Below are positions 7,785 to 14,291 of a DNA stretch of 15,908 nucleotides, in pieces. The notes beneath the pieces were generated by a model. The model was not told the origin of the DNA, did not search any database, and saw only the letters and a list, made by a program, of their open reading frames with translations. Each line of letters opens with the position of its first letter. Position 1 is the first letter of the stretch. Origin of the DNA: Candidatus Aenigmarchaeota archaeon ex4484_52 (GTDB lineage: Archaea; EX4484-52); assembly GCA_002254415.1 (NCBI GenBank), contig NJDR01000006.1, positions 1 through 15,908 on the forward strand, read 5' to 3'. A program made the position numbers and the translations under genes.

Positions 7785-8237
7785 TTAATAAATACGCCTT
7801 AACCTGTCCTGCAAAAGCCGCAATTCGCTTAAAACCTGCACATTTTGTGCTTTGATAGTTCTCAATTCAATCATTACAGAATCCAGTTTTTCCATTTCAG
7901 GAGAATTGTCTTTTGGTCCTATTGAAAGAGGGGCTGGTTCTTCAAATGGCACTTGTTCTGCATTGACATTATTTAAATTTTGATAATTTTGATTTTGAAA
8001 ATTATCCTGCCTGCTGAAATTATTGTTTTGCTGTTGTGTGTTTTTCTGAGGGGCGAATTGTTGTTGTGGATATTGTTGATTGTTTTGCTCAAAAACAAGT
8101 GGATTTTCTTGCTTTGGCTTATTCTTGAATGCAAAGTCCTGTTTTAACTCATTTGGCATATCATTATAATGCATTTTTGCTTCGTTGTTTTGAGTTTTTT
8201 TTGAAATTATTCTTTTTATTTTTTCAAAAATACCCAT
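7785..8237 (-). CDS. Q/N-rich small protein with C-terminal coiled coil
   Basis: This 150-aa protein belongs to no family I can name. Three parts can be seen. An amphipathic basic N-terminal helix (MGIFEKIKRIISKK) could lie on a membrane surface. A disordered middle, about residues 46-95, is very rich in Gln and Asn (QQYPQQQFAPQ, NTQQQNNNF, QNQNYQNLNN). A compact C-terminal helix, about 113-150, runs EKLDSVMIELRTIKAQNVQV then LSELRLLQDRLRRIY, with heptad hydrophobics suited to a coiled coil. It is probably the first gene of the minus-strand run and starts 70 bases from the divergent fen. The layout (membrane-touching helix, flexible spacer, oligomerising tail) suggests an adaptor or scaffold; that is inference. 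Confidence 0.72.
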   Translation of the reverse strand: MGIFEKIKRIISKKTQNNEAKMHYNDMPNELKQDFAFKNKPKQENPLVFEQNNQQYPQQQFAPQKNTQQQNNNFSRQDNFQNQNYQNLNNVNAEQVPFEEPAPLSIGPKDNSPEMEKLDSVMIELRTIKAQNVQVLSELRLLQDRLRRIY

Positions 8238-8307
8238 ATTATTAATATATTCTTAGTTAAACTATTTATTGACAATAAATATATAAGTGTTTTTATTTTG
8301 ATTTTTT
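8238..8307. promoter_or_regulatory. Divergent promoter region between the operon and fen
   Basis: This 70-bp gap drives fen rightward and the minus-strand run leftward. For fen, AAATATATAAGTG at 8277-8289 is centred about 26 bases before the ATG at 8308, so transcription should begin at or next to the start codon (leaderless). For the leftward unit, AATAAATAG on the minus strand (8262-8270) is about 29 bases before the ATG at 8237 and would also give a leaderless mRNA; alternatively the symmetric TATATA at 8280-8285 could serve both directions. Neither start has a Shine-Dalgarno sequence. Confidence 0.55.
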
Positions 8308-9306
8308 ATGGGTGTAAAATTAAGTTCAATTATAGAAAAACAAGAATTAAATCCATCTACTTTAGCAGGCAAAACACTTTGCGTTGATGCATTCAATACA
8401 ATGTATCAAATGCTCTCTTCAATAAGAGGACAGGACGGCGAATTATTGAAAGATAAAAAAGGCAGGGTAACTTCGCATTTGGCTGGCTTGTTTTGGAGAA
8501 ATCTAAAAATCCTAAAACAGGATATAAAATTAATTTATGTCTTTGATGGTGTTGCACCTACACTAAAACAAAAAACACAGCAACAAAGAAGAGAGAAAAG
8601 ACAGAATGCCTATGAACACTGGCAGGAAGAAAAGAAAAAAGGAAATTTAGATTTAGCAATAAAATATGCAAAAATATCAAGTTTTCTATCTAATGATATG
8701 ATTGAGGATGCAAAAATTCTTTTAAAATCAATGGGAATTTGTTGCGTTCAGGCACCATCTGAGGGAGAGGCACAGGCATCCTACATTGCAAAAAAACATG
8801 GATTTTATTGCTGCTCACAGGACTATGATGCTCTTGTTTTTGGATGCCCTATATTGGTTAGAAACCTAAATGCAAGTTCTATGTTTGGAATTAAAATACA
8901 TCCAGAAATTATTTACTTAAAAAAAAATCTTGAAAAATTTTCAATATCACAAGATGATTTAATAAATATTGCGATATTGAGCGGCACTGATTTTAATCCA
9001 AAAGGCGTCAATGGCCTTGGTGCTAAAAAATCTCTTGCACTTGTGAAAAAATACCAAACATTGGATGAAATATTTTCAAAAACACAATACAAATGGGAAT
9101 TTGAAATTGACTACAAAATATTATTTGATTTTTTTAAAAACCCGCCAATAACAAATAATTACAATCTTGATGCAGAAAAATTTGATGCAAAAAAAATAAT
9201 TAATGTCTTGTGCAATCAATATGATTTTTCATTTGAAAGAATTGAAAATAGCCTGAAAAATTTTGAAAAAGAAAAAATAACAACACTTACAAAATGGTTT
9301 GGGTAG
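8308..9306 (+). CDS. fen: Flap endonuclease 1
   Basis: FEN1 cuts 5' flaps during Okazaki fragment processing and base excision repair, working with the PCNA clamp. The 332-aa length is normal for archaea. The start MGVKLSSIIEK is family-typical, with Gly2 used for substrate binding. The metal-site residues are visible: Asp27 in CVDAFN, Asp80 in FDGVAP, the two glutamates in SEGEAQA, the two aspartates in SQDYDALVFG, and Asp in LSGTDFNPKG. GVNGLGAKKSLALVKKY is the helix-hairpin-helix DNA-binding motif. The C-terminus ITTLTKWFG is a PCNA-interacting peptide with hydrophobic Leu and Trp-Phe in place but Ile where Gln is usual. It is transcribed alone from a leaderless promoter, divergent from the operon. 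Confidence 0.96.
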   Translation: MGVKLSSIIEKQELNPSTLAGKTLCVDAFNTMYQMLSSIRGQDGELLKDKKGRVTSHLAGLFWRNLKILKQDIKLIYVFDGVAPTLKQKTQQQRREKRQNAYEHWQEEKKKGNLDLAIKYAKISSFLSNDMIEDAKILLKSMGICCVQAPSEGEAQASYIAKKHGFYCCSQDYDALVFGCPILVRNLNASSMFGIKIHPEIIYLKKNLEKFSISQDDLINIAILSGTDFNPKGVNGLGAKKSLALVKKYQTLDEIFSKTQYKWEFEIDYKILFDFFKNPPITNNYNLDAEKFDAKKIINVLCNQYDFSFERIENSLKNFEKEKITTLTKWFG

Positions 9307-9313
9307 ATATAAA

Positions 9314-9337
9314 AAACTTTGCTATGAAGCAAAAGTT
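9314..9337 (+). repeat. Imperfect palindrome just after fen
   Basis: AACTTTGCT, a short loop, then AGCAAAAGTT lies 8 bases past the fen stop, with one unpaired base. It could fold at the 3' end of the fen mRNA. The right arm AGCAAAAGTT is the same sequence as part of the palindrome at 4613-4634. No long U-run follows directly, so a terminator role is only possible. Confidence 0.35.
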
Positions 9338-9388
9338 AAACTCTCAAGAAGTTAATTTCTTACAATGAGTGCAAAGTTTTAAAGTTTA

Positions 9389-9398
9389 TTTTATAAAT
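9389..9398 (+). promoter_or_regulatory. TATA box for the 804-aa protein gene
   Basis: TTTTATAAAT is centred about 22 bases before the ATG at 9416 in a 109-base gap. This spacing predicts transcription starting at or next to the start codon, and there is no Shine-Dalgarno sequence, so a leaderless or near-leaderless mRNA covering this gene and the 243-aa gene one base after it is likely. Confidence 0.5.
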
Positions 9399-9415
9399 AA
9401 ATATTGTGATTTTTA

Positions 9416-11830
9416 ATGTCTGTAACTCCAATTAATATACTTGTAATAATTGCTGCTGGTTTAATTACATTAGCATTGGCCTCATATTTTGAGTTATCTG
9501 TTCAGGATGTTTTAAATAGCTTTGTGGAAAATATTATTAATCCTCTTTTAGAACTTCTTTTTGGTAGCCAAAGAAATAATGGCATTGCATTTACTTCTGT
9601 TCAGGCACTTGCCTGTTCTATTGATTTTATGGCAGGGGCAGGTGGTGGAGATATGAGTAAAATCAATAATTGTGCTGGCCCTTTTCCAAATATTGCAGTT
9701 GAGATAGATCAGGGCGGGTTTGATAAAGCAACCTTTGTTTATAGCGAAGAAGACGAAGAAGGGCACACAGTTATAGTTGATTGTACTTATGGATCTCATT
9801 GCCAAGTAGAGAATTTTTATCTTCCACAGGAAATCGGCATTGTTGCTGACTGGGTCTTTAGCGTAGGGGATCCTGAATTTATTACTTATTTTGAAGGGTT
9901 TCCAACTGGTGAAGATGCTTGTTGGACAGCACAGCCAACTGGTTCATTGCTTGCAGCAATATCTATTGAAGTTGCATCTGCAGTAATTCCTTTTGGACTT
10001 GGAAAATTCGCAAATAAAATAAAAGAATCTTTGGAAGTATCTAAAGAAGTGGGAGGATTATTATTTAAAACAGCAACTAAATTACAAAAAACTCGTGATT
10101 CAATAAAAATAGGAATTTATAGTATAACTCTTGAAAAACTTGCTAACTCTAAAATTTTCAATATATTAAAAGAATGGGATGCTGATTTTAAACATTTAAG
10201 AAAAGCAAAAAAGATTTTATTTAAGAATGATAATAAATTTTTAAATGATGAGTTTTATGAGTTAGGAGGTGATGGATTTTTAAAAATGAAAAATGTGCCT
10301 GGCAGTACAACAAAAGTTCTTGATGATGATACTGAATTAAAAGCTATTTTGAGTAAGATGAAAAAGAGCGATGTGGACTTTGATAATTATATTGATAACA
10401 TAATAAGAGCACCAGCACTAGATTTAAGAAAAAAATTTTTTAAATCACTAATATTTCCTTCTATAAAAGATATGATTATACCTGGAATAAAAAAGCTCGG
10501 AAGCATGTCTACACTCGGAACAATAAGAGCACTAAAAGAATTTAGAAAACGATCACCAAAAGCAGTATGCAATATGCTTGAAAGCGGAGCAATAGCAAAT
10601 GCACTTATACTGGCTGGCTCAGTAACTGATGAGGGTTCAATTGAAGATGAACTTTCAGGAAAAGACAAAGATGCACTTGAAAAAATACAAAGTGCATTAA
10701 TACCAGCAGGAATTGTTACTTCATCACTTGGTTGTAATGTAAACCAAAATAGCATACATATTAAGGCATATAATAAAAGACCTGCTTTTTATGCTGCATT
10801 GGCTATTTCTATGACATATCATATGCAGTTAGAAGAAGAAATTAAGAAAAAAAATGAAAAAAAAAATACAAAAATAAATCATTTATTTTTTTTAAAATCT
10901 GGTGTATGGGCAAGAGCTTTTACCCCAATTGTGCTTGCAGATGAGACATTAAAATATCTTGTTGAAATTGACAGGACATTTATATCACCAGAAACTTCTT
11001 GGTGGCCTGGAGTTAAAGATTGGTTTTTTCAATGGAATCAAGATCCATCGCGTCTTTATTTTGCAAGTCCATGCCATGCTGATTTAAATGTGAGCAAGAC
11101 AACAAAATCGTGTAAAAGTATTGGAAAAACTAATTCTTATTATGGCAAAGAATTTTGTTGCAAAGATCCAGATTGGGATCAAATGTGTCCTCCTCCTCTA
11201 TTTTGTATAGATGCTACACTTAACGAAATTTATGGTGAGAAAGGTACTACTGCTAGTGGTGGTACATGGAATTTTGATTGTGATAACACTTCAGACCAAG
11301 TTTGTGATGGTCAGGATCAATGCGGACTATTTCCTGGTAAATACACATTTCCATTTGAAACAATAGAAATTTATCAGCATGATTTTGATGTTGTTACTGG
11401 AGAACCATTTGAATGTTATCCGGATTTTACTATAAATATATCAAAACCATTTGAATCTAATTTAACCACAGGAGATCCGGCAGCAAAGGTTTGTTATATA
11501 TCTGATGATGAAGATTGGAAAAATCACATGGATAAAGCACCTCTGCCTGGAGAGACTGTAACTACCACAGCCAAAATAATAACAGTATCTGCTTTGGATA
11601 TTAGAGGAGATAAATTTAACCCCTATGGTGAAAGCACTAATTTTTGTTTTTCAAAAGGACATGGAAATAGATTTCAAGCAACTCTTATTGCTCTTGAAAT
11701 TGGTTCTTCATTCATACCTTTCGTGGGAAATGCTATATCTGGAGGCCTTGGAATTATTGGCGGGACTTTAATGTATTATAAAGAAAATAATAAATATTGG
11801 CCAAACGGCGGCTGGAGTAGTAGAATTTAA
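9416..11830 (+). CDS. Unrecognised 804-aa cysteine-rich membrane protein
   Basis: I do not recognise a family. Visible parts in order: an N-terminal transmembrane helix at about 6-24; a region with cysteines near 67, 86, 123, 129 and 169 containing VQALACSIDF, a glycine run and NNCAGPFP; a weakly hydrophobic segment at about 179-197 (AISIEVASAVIPFGLGKF); a Lys-rich helical middle at about 200-520; a cluster of ten cysteines between about 553 and 667 (including EFCCKDPDWDQMC, VCDGQDQCG); and a hydrophobic glycine-rich C-terminus at about 754-788 (LIALEIGSSFIPFVGNAISG). The two E-(V/I)-(A/G)-S-x-x-IPF-x-x-G segments look alike and may be paired membrane hairpins. Cysteine density implies an extracellular disulfide-bonded domain. 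The 243-aa membrane protein begins one base after it, so the two are co-transcribed and may form a complex. Confidence 0.8.
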   Translation: MSVTPINILVIIAAGLITLALASYFELSVQDVLNSFVENIINPLLELLFGSQRNNGIAFTSVQALACSIDFMAGAGGGDMSKINNCAGPFPNIAVEIDQGGFDKATFVYSEEDEEGHTVIVDCTYGSHCQVENFYLPQEIGIVADWVFSVGDPEFITYFEGFPTGEDACWTAQPTGSLLAAISIEVASAVIPFGLGKFANKIKESLEVSKEVGGLLFKTATKLQKTRDSIKIGIYSITLEKLANSKIFNILKEWDADFKHLRKAKKILFKNDNKFLNDEFYELGGDGFLKMKNVPGSTTKVLDDDTELKAILSKMKKSDVDFDNYIDNIIRAPALDLRKKFFKSLIFPSIKDMIIPGIKKLGSMSTLGTIRALKEFRKRSPKAVCNMLESGAIANALILAGSVTDEGSIEDELSGKDKDALEKIQSALIPAGIVTSSLGCNVNQNSIHIKAYNKRPAFYAALAISMTYHMQLEEEIKKKNEKKNTKINHLFFLKSGVWARAFTPIVLADETLKYLVEIDRTFISPETSWWPGVKDWFFQWNQDPSRLYFASPCHADLNVSKTTKSCKSIGKTNSYYGKEFCCKDPDWDQMCPPPLFCIDATLNEIYGEKGTTASGGTWNFDCDNTSDQVCDGQDQCGLFPGKYTFPFETIEIYQHDFDVVTGEPFECYPDFTINISKPFESNLTTGDPAAKVCYISDDEDWKNHMDKAPLPGETVTTTAKIITVSALDIRGDKFNPYGESTNFCFSKGHGNRFQATLIALEIGSSFIPFVGNAISGGLGIIGGTLMYYKENNKYWPNGGWSSRI

Positions 11831-11831
11831 T

Positions 11832-12563
11832 ATGCTTGAAAAAATAAAAAAATACATAGATGACTTGGACTTAAATGATTTGCAAAAAAAAATAATCAAA
11901 GCAATAATCATATTAATTATAATAATTTTATTAATCAAAATTTTCATTCCTTTTGTAATTAAACAAACAATAGAAATAAAGCACGATTATGATAAAAAAA
12001 TAATATTTAATAATTCTGCAATAATTCAATACAGGGACAAAACAAGTACAATTCCTATTACAAAAATATCTCCAAAAACAATACAAATAAGAGACGGAGA
12101 TTATCTTACAAATAATATTGTCTACGAAATTAATGGAATAAAAATAGGTGCAAATAATTATGCTTATGGGCCTGGTTCTTTGGGTGTTGGTGGTTTTTCT
12201 ACAAATACAGAATATATAATAAATGGCACGCAAGTAAATATAAATATTGGTCCAAATATGAATCCAAATGACGATGTGATTGAGGGCTTTATGTTTTATA
12301 ACTTTCTGGACAATGGAACAATTTTGGTTTATATTTATGTAGATGATGACTGGAAAAGAAAAATTAAAGATACAAAAATTGTCTGGGGTAAAATGAATTC
12401 ATGGCACAATTACACTTATTTTAAAAAATTCGATTTTCAAAAGATTGCAGATGGTATCTACAGAGATGTAATTGAAGATGACAAAAACAGATGGTTCAGG
12501 AATTATACTCGCTCCTATGGTGGAATAAAAGTTGGAAATCAGGATATTTATTTGGGGATGTGA
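11832..12563 (+). CDS. Single-helix membrane protein with beta-rich ectodomain
   Basis: This 243-aa protein of unknown family starts one base after the stop of the 804-aa gene, so it is almost certainly in the same operon and perhaps the same complex. Residues 1-20 are a charged helix (MLEKIKKYIDDLDLNDLQKK), residues about 22-45 an Ile/Leu-rich transmembrane helix, and the rest, about 46-243, a soluble domain rich in beta-type residues, NxS/T sites and aromatic residues (DGDYLTNN, YAYGPGSLGVGGFS, YIYVDDDWKRK). It has no cysteines, unlike its upstream partner. The orientation is probably short N-terminus inside and large domain outside. A frame-broken second copy of its 5' part lies at 13824-14057. 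Confidence 0.78.
   Translation: MLEKIKKYIDDLDLNDLQKKIIKAIIILIIIILLIKIFIPFVIKQTIEIKHDYDKKIIFNNSAIIQYRDKTSTIPITKISPKTIQIRDGDYLTNNIVYEINGIKIGANNYAYGPGSLGVGGFSTNTEYIINGTQVNINIGPNMNPNDDVIEGFMFYNFLDNGTILVYIYVDDDWKRKIKDTKIVWGKMNSWHNYTYFKKFDFQKIADGIYRDVIEDDKNRWFRNYTRSYGGIKVGNQDIYLGM
11891..11991 (+). repeat. Direct repeat, copy 1 (inside the intact 243-aa gene)
   Basis: This 101-bp block encodes the transmembrane helix and first ectodomain residues. It is the same length as, and differs at only two positions from, 13902-14002 (a C/T and an A/G change). The two copies lie 2,011 bases apart in the same orientation and bracket the pseudogene cluster. Confidence 0.9.
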
Positions 12564-12662
12564 AACCGCCTTCGGCAGTCAAAATAAAGTATTAAATTTC
12601 ACAATTATATTAATATAACAGAAACAATTTGTAGGAAATCTAAAATAGCGACAAAACAAATA
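12564..12662. other. Gap before the pseudogene cluster
   Basis: This is the stretch between the 243-aa gene and the antitoxin remnant. It begins with a small G+C island (CCGCCTTCGGCAG) that can form only a 3-base stem and is otherwise AT-rich. I see no RNA gene or convincing promoter in it. Confidence 0.4.
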
Positions 12663-12826
12663 ATGGATGAGTTGAATACAATTAAAATAGAGCTATCAGA
12701 TATAAAAAAAATATGCCACAAAGAATTTTTTTGGATGAAGAAAAAAAATTGCTTAAAGAGAGTTGGCAAAATGAAAAAGAAAGAAAACTTATATCCTGCA
12801 TGGAAGAAAAAAATTTGGATTTATAA
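12663..12826 (+). pseudogene. Frame-shifted RelB-like antitoxin remnant
   Basis: ATG at 12663 opens MDELNTIKIELSDIKKI. The frame then breaks in an A-run at about 12704-12712, and the protein resumes one frame over as PQRIFLDEEKKLLKESWQ and NEKERKLISCMEEKNLDL, stopping at 12824-12826. The joined product of about 54 residues looks like the short antitoxins that precede RelE toxins in archaea: a helical start with D/E-L-x-x-I-K-x-E-L, then a charged L-x-x-E-E-x-x-L-L-x-E-S stretch and an ending like KLIS-x-E-E-x-x-x-x-L. A RelE-like remnant follows at once, which supports the reading. The antitoxin call rests on recall of short, variable sequences, so it is moderate; the frame break is directly visible. 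Confidence 0.5.
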
Positions 12827-12829
12827 GTT

Positions 12830-12929
12830 TTGAAATGTAAGAGAGCATAGTATTTTAGGATAAGGATTAGAGACAATCGTGCTCTTTACAGAGTAAATTA
12901 TTTAGCAAAAAGATAATTATTTTCAAATT
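12830..12929 (+). pseudogene. RelE/ParE-type toxin remnant (C-terminal part)
   Basis: Only the second half of the toxin is left. The reading from 12830 is LKCKRA, an in-frame TAG at 12848-12850, then YFRIRIRDNRALYRVNY, which is the core RelE pattern Y-R-I-R-x-G-D-Y-R-x-L-Y-x-V. The frame ends at another stop soon after; in the next frame IIIFKLDNQKGRKKI resembles the last strand and the H-R-K-x-I-Y end of RelE toxins. RelE toxins cut mRNA on the ribosome; this copy lacks its N-terminal half and has at least one stop and one shift, so it cannot be active. It begins four bases after the antitoxin remnant, the normal order for relBE. Confidence 0.62.
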
Positions 12930-13272
12930 AGACAATCAGAAAGGACGAAAAAAATAATTGCACTGCTGGGTCCAGTTCTGGATATTTTAGAAATTGTTGA
13001 TGAAATAGAGTCAGGTCTGCATCCTGAAATTGCAAAATTAATAATAAAATTATTCAATTCTTCAAATAACAAACATAATGCGCAATTAATTTTTACAACA
13101 TATAACACTAATTTACTTGATAATGAATTGTTCAGAAGACCAGATTTATTTTACTTTCAAAAATCAGAACAAAGGCACAGAATTATATTCTTTGTCCGAT
13201 TACAACATTCGGCAGGATTACCTGAACGGCAGAGTTGGCGGACTTCCTTTTATTGATGAAACTTTTTTTTGA
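12930..13272 (+). pseudogene. RloA/AbiL-type AAA15 ATPase remnant (C-terminal third)
   Basis: RloA-type AAA15 ATPases pair with RloB in defence loci (the AbiL group). What remains reads RQSERTKKIIALLGPVLDIL then EIVDEIESGLHP, matching the family's S-x-G-T-K signature and the Walker B/D-loop VDE...LHP. A few codons that normally separate LE from the hydrophobic strand (N-G-K-V-L-V) are missing. QLIFTTYNTNLLDNELFRR follows; the usual THNTNLLD histidine is tyrosine here. A one-base shift at about 13160-13173 moves the frame, and the family ending resumes as GTELYSLSDYNIRQDYLNGR and VGGLPFIDE, stop 13270-13272. The N-terminal ATPase half with Walker A is absent. RloB follows 5 bases later. Confidence 0.8.
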
Positions 13273-13277
13273 TTAAT

Positions 13278-13756
13278 ATGACAAGAAAAAATAAAAAAAA
13301 TCATAAATACAATCTGATTTTTTGCGAAGGACATACATTTCATTTTATAAAAAATAATGCGAGAGATTTATGAAGAGATAAAATATATTGTGTTTTTGAC
13401 AGAGACAACAACACAGAGCAACAAATTCAACAAGCAGTAAAAAAAGCAAAAAAAATAATATTGAGCTAATATTTTCAAACCTGTGCTTTGAATATTGGAT
13501 ATTGTGCTATTTTGGATATTTTTCTCAATATTTTGAGTGTCAGGAATTGATTTTGAAGATAATAATTATTTAAAACCATATAAGAAAATAACAGGGAAAT
13601 TTACAGCAGGACAGAATATTGACAAAATTTGCTATTGAAAATACAGATAAAATAAATAACAAGCATATTCAAAATAAATTGGAATTGTGAGCAGAGAGAG
13701 CAATTCGTCAACAGGGATGGGCACTTGATTGAGATGATTTTTGAGTTTGGGAAAGG
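13278..13756 (+). pseudogene. RloB/AbiLii-like TOPRIM protein remnant
   Basis: The ATG at 13278, 5 bases after the ATPase stop, opens MTRKNKKNHKYNLIFCEG; CEG is the first TOPRIM acidic site, and T-E normally follows, here H-T. A TGA stops it at 13371. In the same frame DKIYCVFDRDNN gives the second TOPRIM motif (DRD at 13398-13406), but the roughly 50 residues usually between the two sites are shortened. An A-run shift then leads to IELIFSNLCFEYWIL, the family's FSN-x-x-FE-x-W signature, which ends at a TAA (13571-13573). Fragments at about 13704-13756 (NSST...LIEMIFEF) match the N-S/P-S-T-x-V...L end. Several breaks make it non-functional. Together with the preceding gene this is a dead RloAB/AbiL pair. 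Confidence 0.78.
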
Positions 13757-13823
13757 ATGGTATTATTTAAAAGTTTTTTACATAATAAAAAATAAGTATA
13801 AACAGCGTCTGGAAATCATAATA

Positions 13824-14057
13824 ATGCTAGAAAAAATTAATAATTTATATACGGCAATAAAAAATATATAGATGAGCTTGAATTAAATGACCTACAAAAA
13901 AAATAATCAAAGCAATAATTATATTAATTATAATAATTTTATTAATCAAAGTTTTCATTCCTTTTGTAATTAAACAAACAATAGAAATAAAGCACGATTA
14001 TGGGATATATGTTTTATGCTATAATTACCGAAATTTAAAATTGGTTATGTGGATTGG
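13824..14057 (+). pseudogene. Broken second copy of the 243-aa membrane protein gene
   Basis: The copy starts with ATGCTAGAAAAAAT, like the intact gene at 11832, but has an extra segment of about 20 bases after it and one base fewer in two A-runs, so it reads into TAG at once. From 13902 to 14002 it is 99/101 identical to the intact gene. After the shared GCACGATTATG the match stops abruptly; a weak similarity at 14003-14030 to the intact gene near 12287-12310 suggests an internal deletion. No promoter or frame survives. It closes the pseudogene cluster and runs into the 3' end of the minus-strand zinc-ribbon gene. Confidence 0.85.
13902..14002 (+). repeat. Direct repeat, copy 2 (inside the broken gene copy)
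   Basis: This is the partner of 11891-11991: 101 bp, two mismatches, no gaps. The bases on either side are clearly less similar, with the left flank carrying indels and the right flank unrelated for at least tens of bases. Confidence 0.9.
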
Positions 14058-14291
14058 CTAAAATAGATGCTCAATTTCTTTAATTTTTCTTTTTTCAAAA
14101 TCTTTTAATTTTTCAAATAAAGATTTTTTTTTGATTTCAGAAATATCCGATCTATAACATTTTGGGCAATAAACTGGTTCTTTGCCATAAGGAACTTTCC
14201 ATAAATACCCACAACACGAGCATTTATAGATTTTTTGTATATTTTTCTTACAATCTGTATTAGATTCCTTATTCTTCAATATTAAATCCAT
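14058..14291 (-). CDS. Small zinc-ribbon protein
   Basis: This 77-aa protein has a central rubredoxin/zinc-ribbon knuckle pair: YKCSCCGYLWKVPYG, then VYCPKCYRSDI. The cysteines at C-x-x-C...C-x-x-C (about 24/27 and 42/45) would hold one zinc; a further Cys lies between the first pair and another at residue 14. The C-terminal third is a charged helix rich in Lys and Glu (FEKLKDFEKRKIKEIEHLF). Such ribbons bind nucleic acid or protein partners; nothing shows which. The start at 14291 lies inside the end of the 504-aa coiled-coil gene (23-base overlap), so the two are co-transcribed and may act together. No other ATG is available further in. Confidence 0.7.
   Translation of the reverse strand: MDLILKNKESNTDCKKNIQKIYKCSCCGYLWKVPYGKEPVYCPKCYRSDISEIKKKSLFEKLKDFEKRKIKEIEHLF

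Noticed and set aside
12564..12590. TTCG hairpin as a terminator after the 243-aa gene
   Set aside because: The stem is only three base pairs and no T-run follows.
12564..14057. Sequencing errors as the cause of the broken frames
   Set aside because: Neighbouring genes have as many long A/T runs yet are intact, and both the ATPase and the TOPRIM gene have lost whole segments, which indel errors cannot explain.
12564..14057. Transposase or insertion-sequence remains in the graveyard
   Set aside because: No transposase motif or terminal inverted repeat could be seen; readable fragments fit RelE, RloA and RloB.
14003..14057. Continuous homology of the broken copy to the 3' part of the 243-aa gene
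   Set aside because: Only short AT-rich words match (for example ATGTTTTAT) and spacing differs; I mention a possible internal deletion but do not rely on it.
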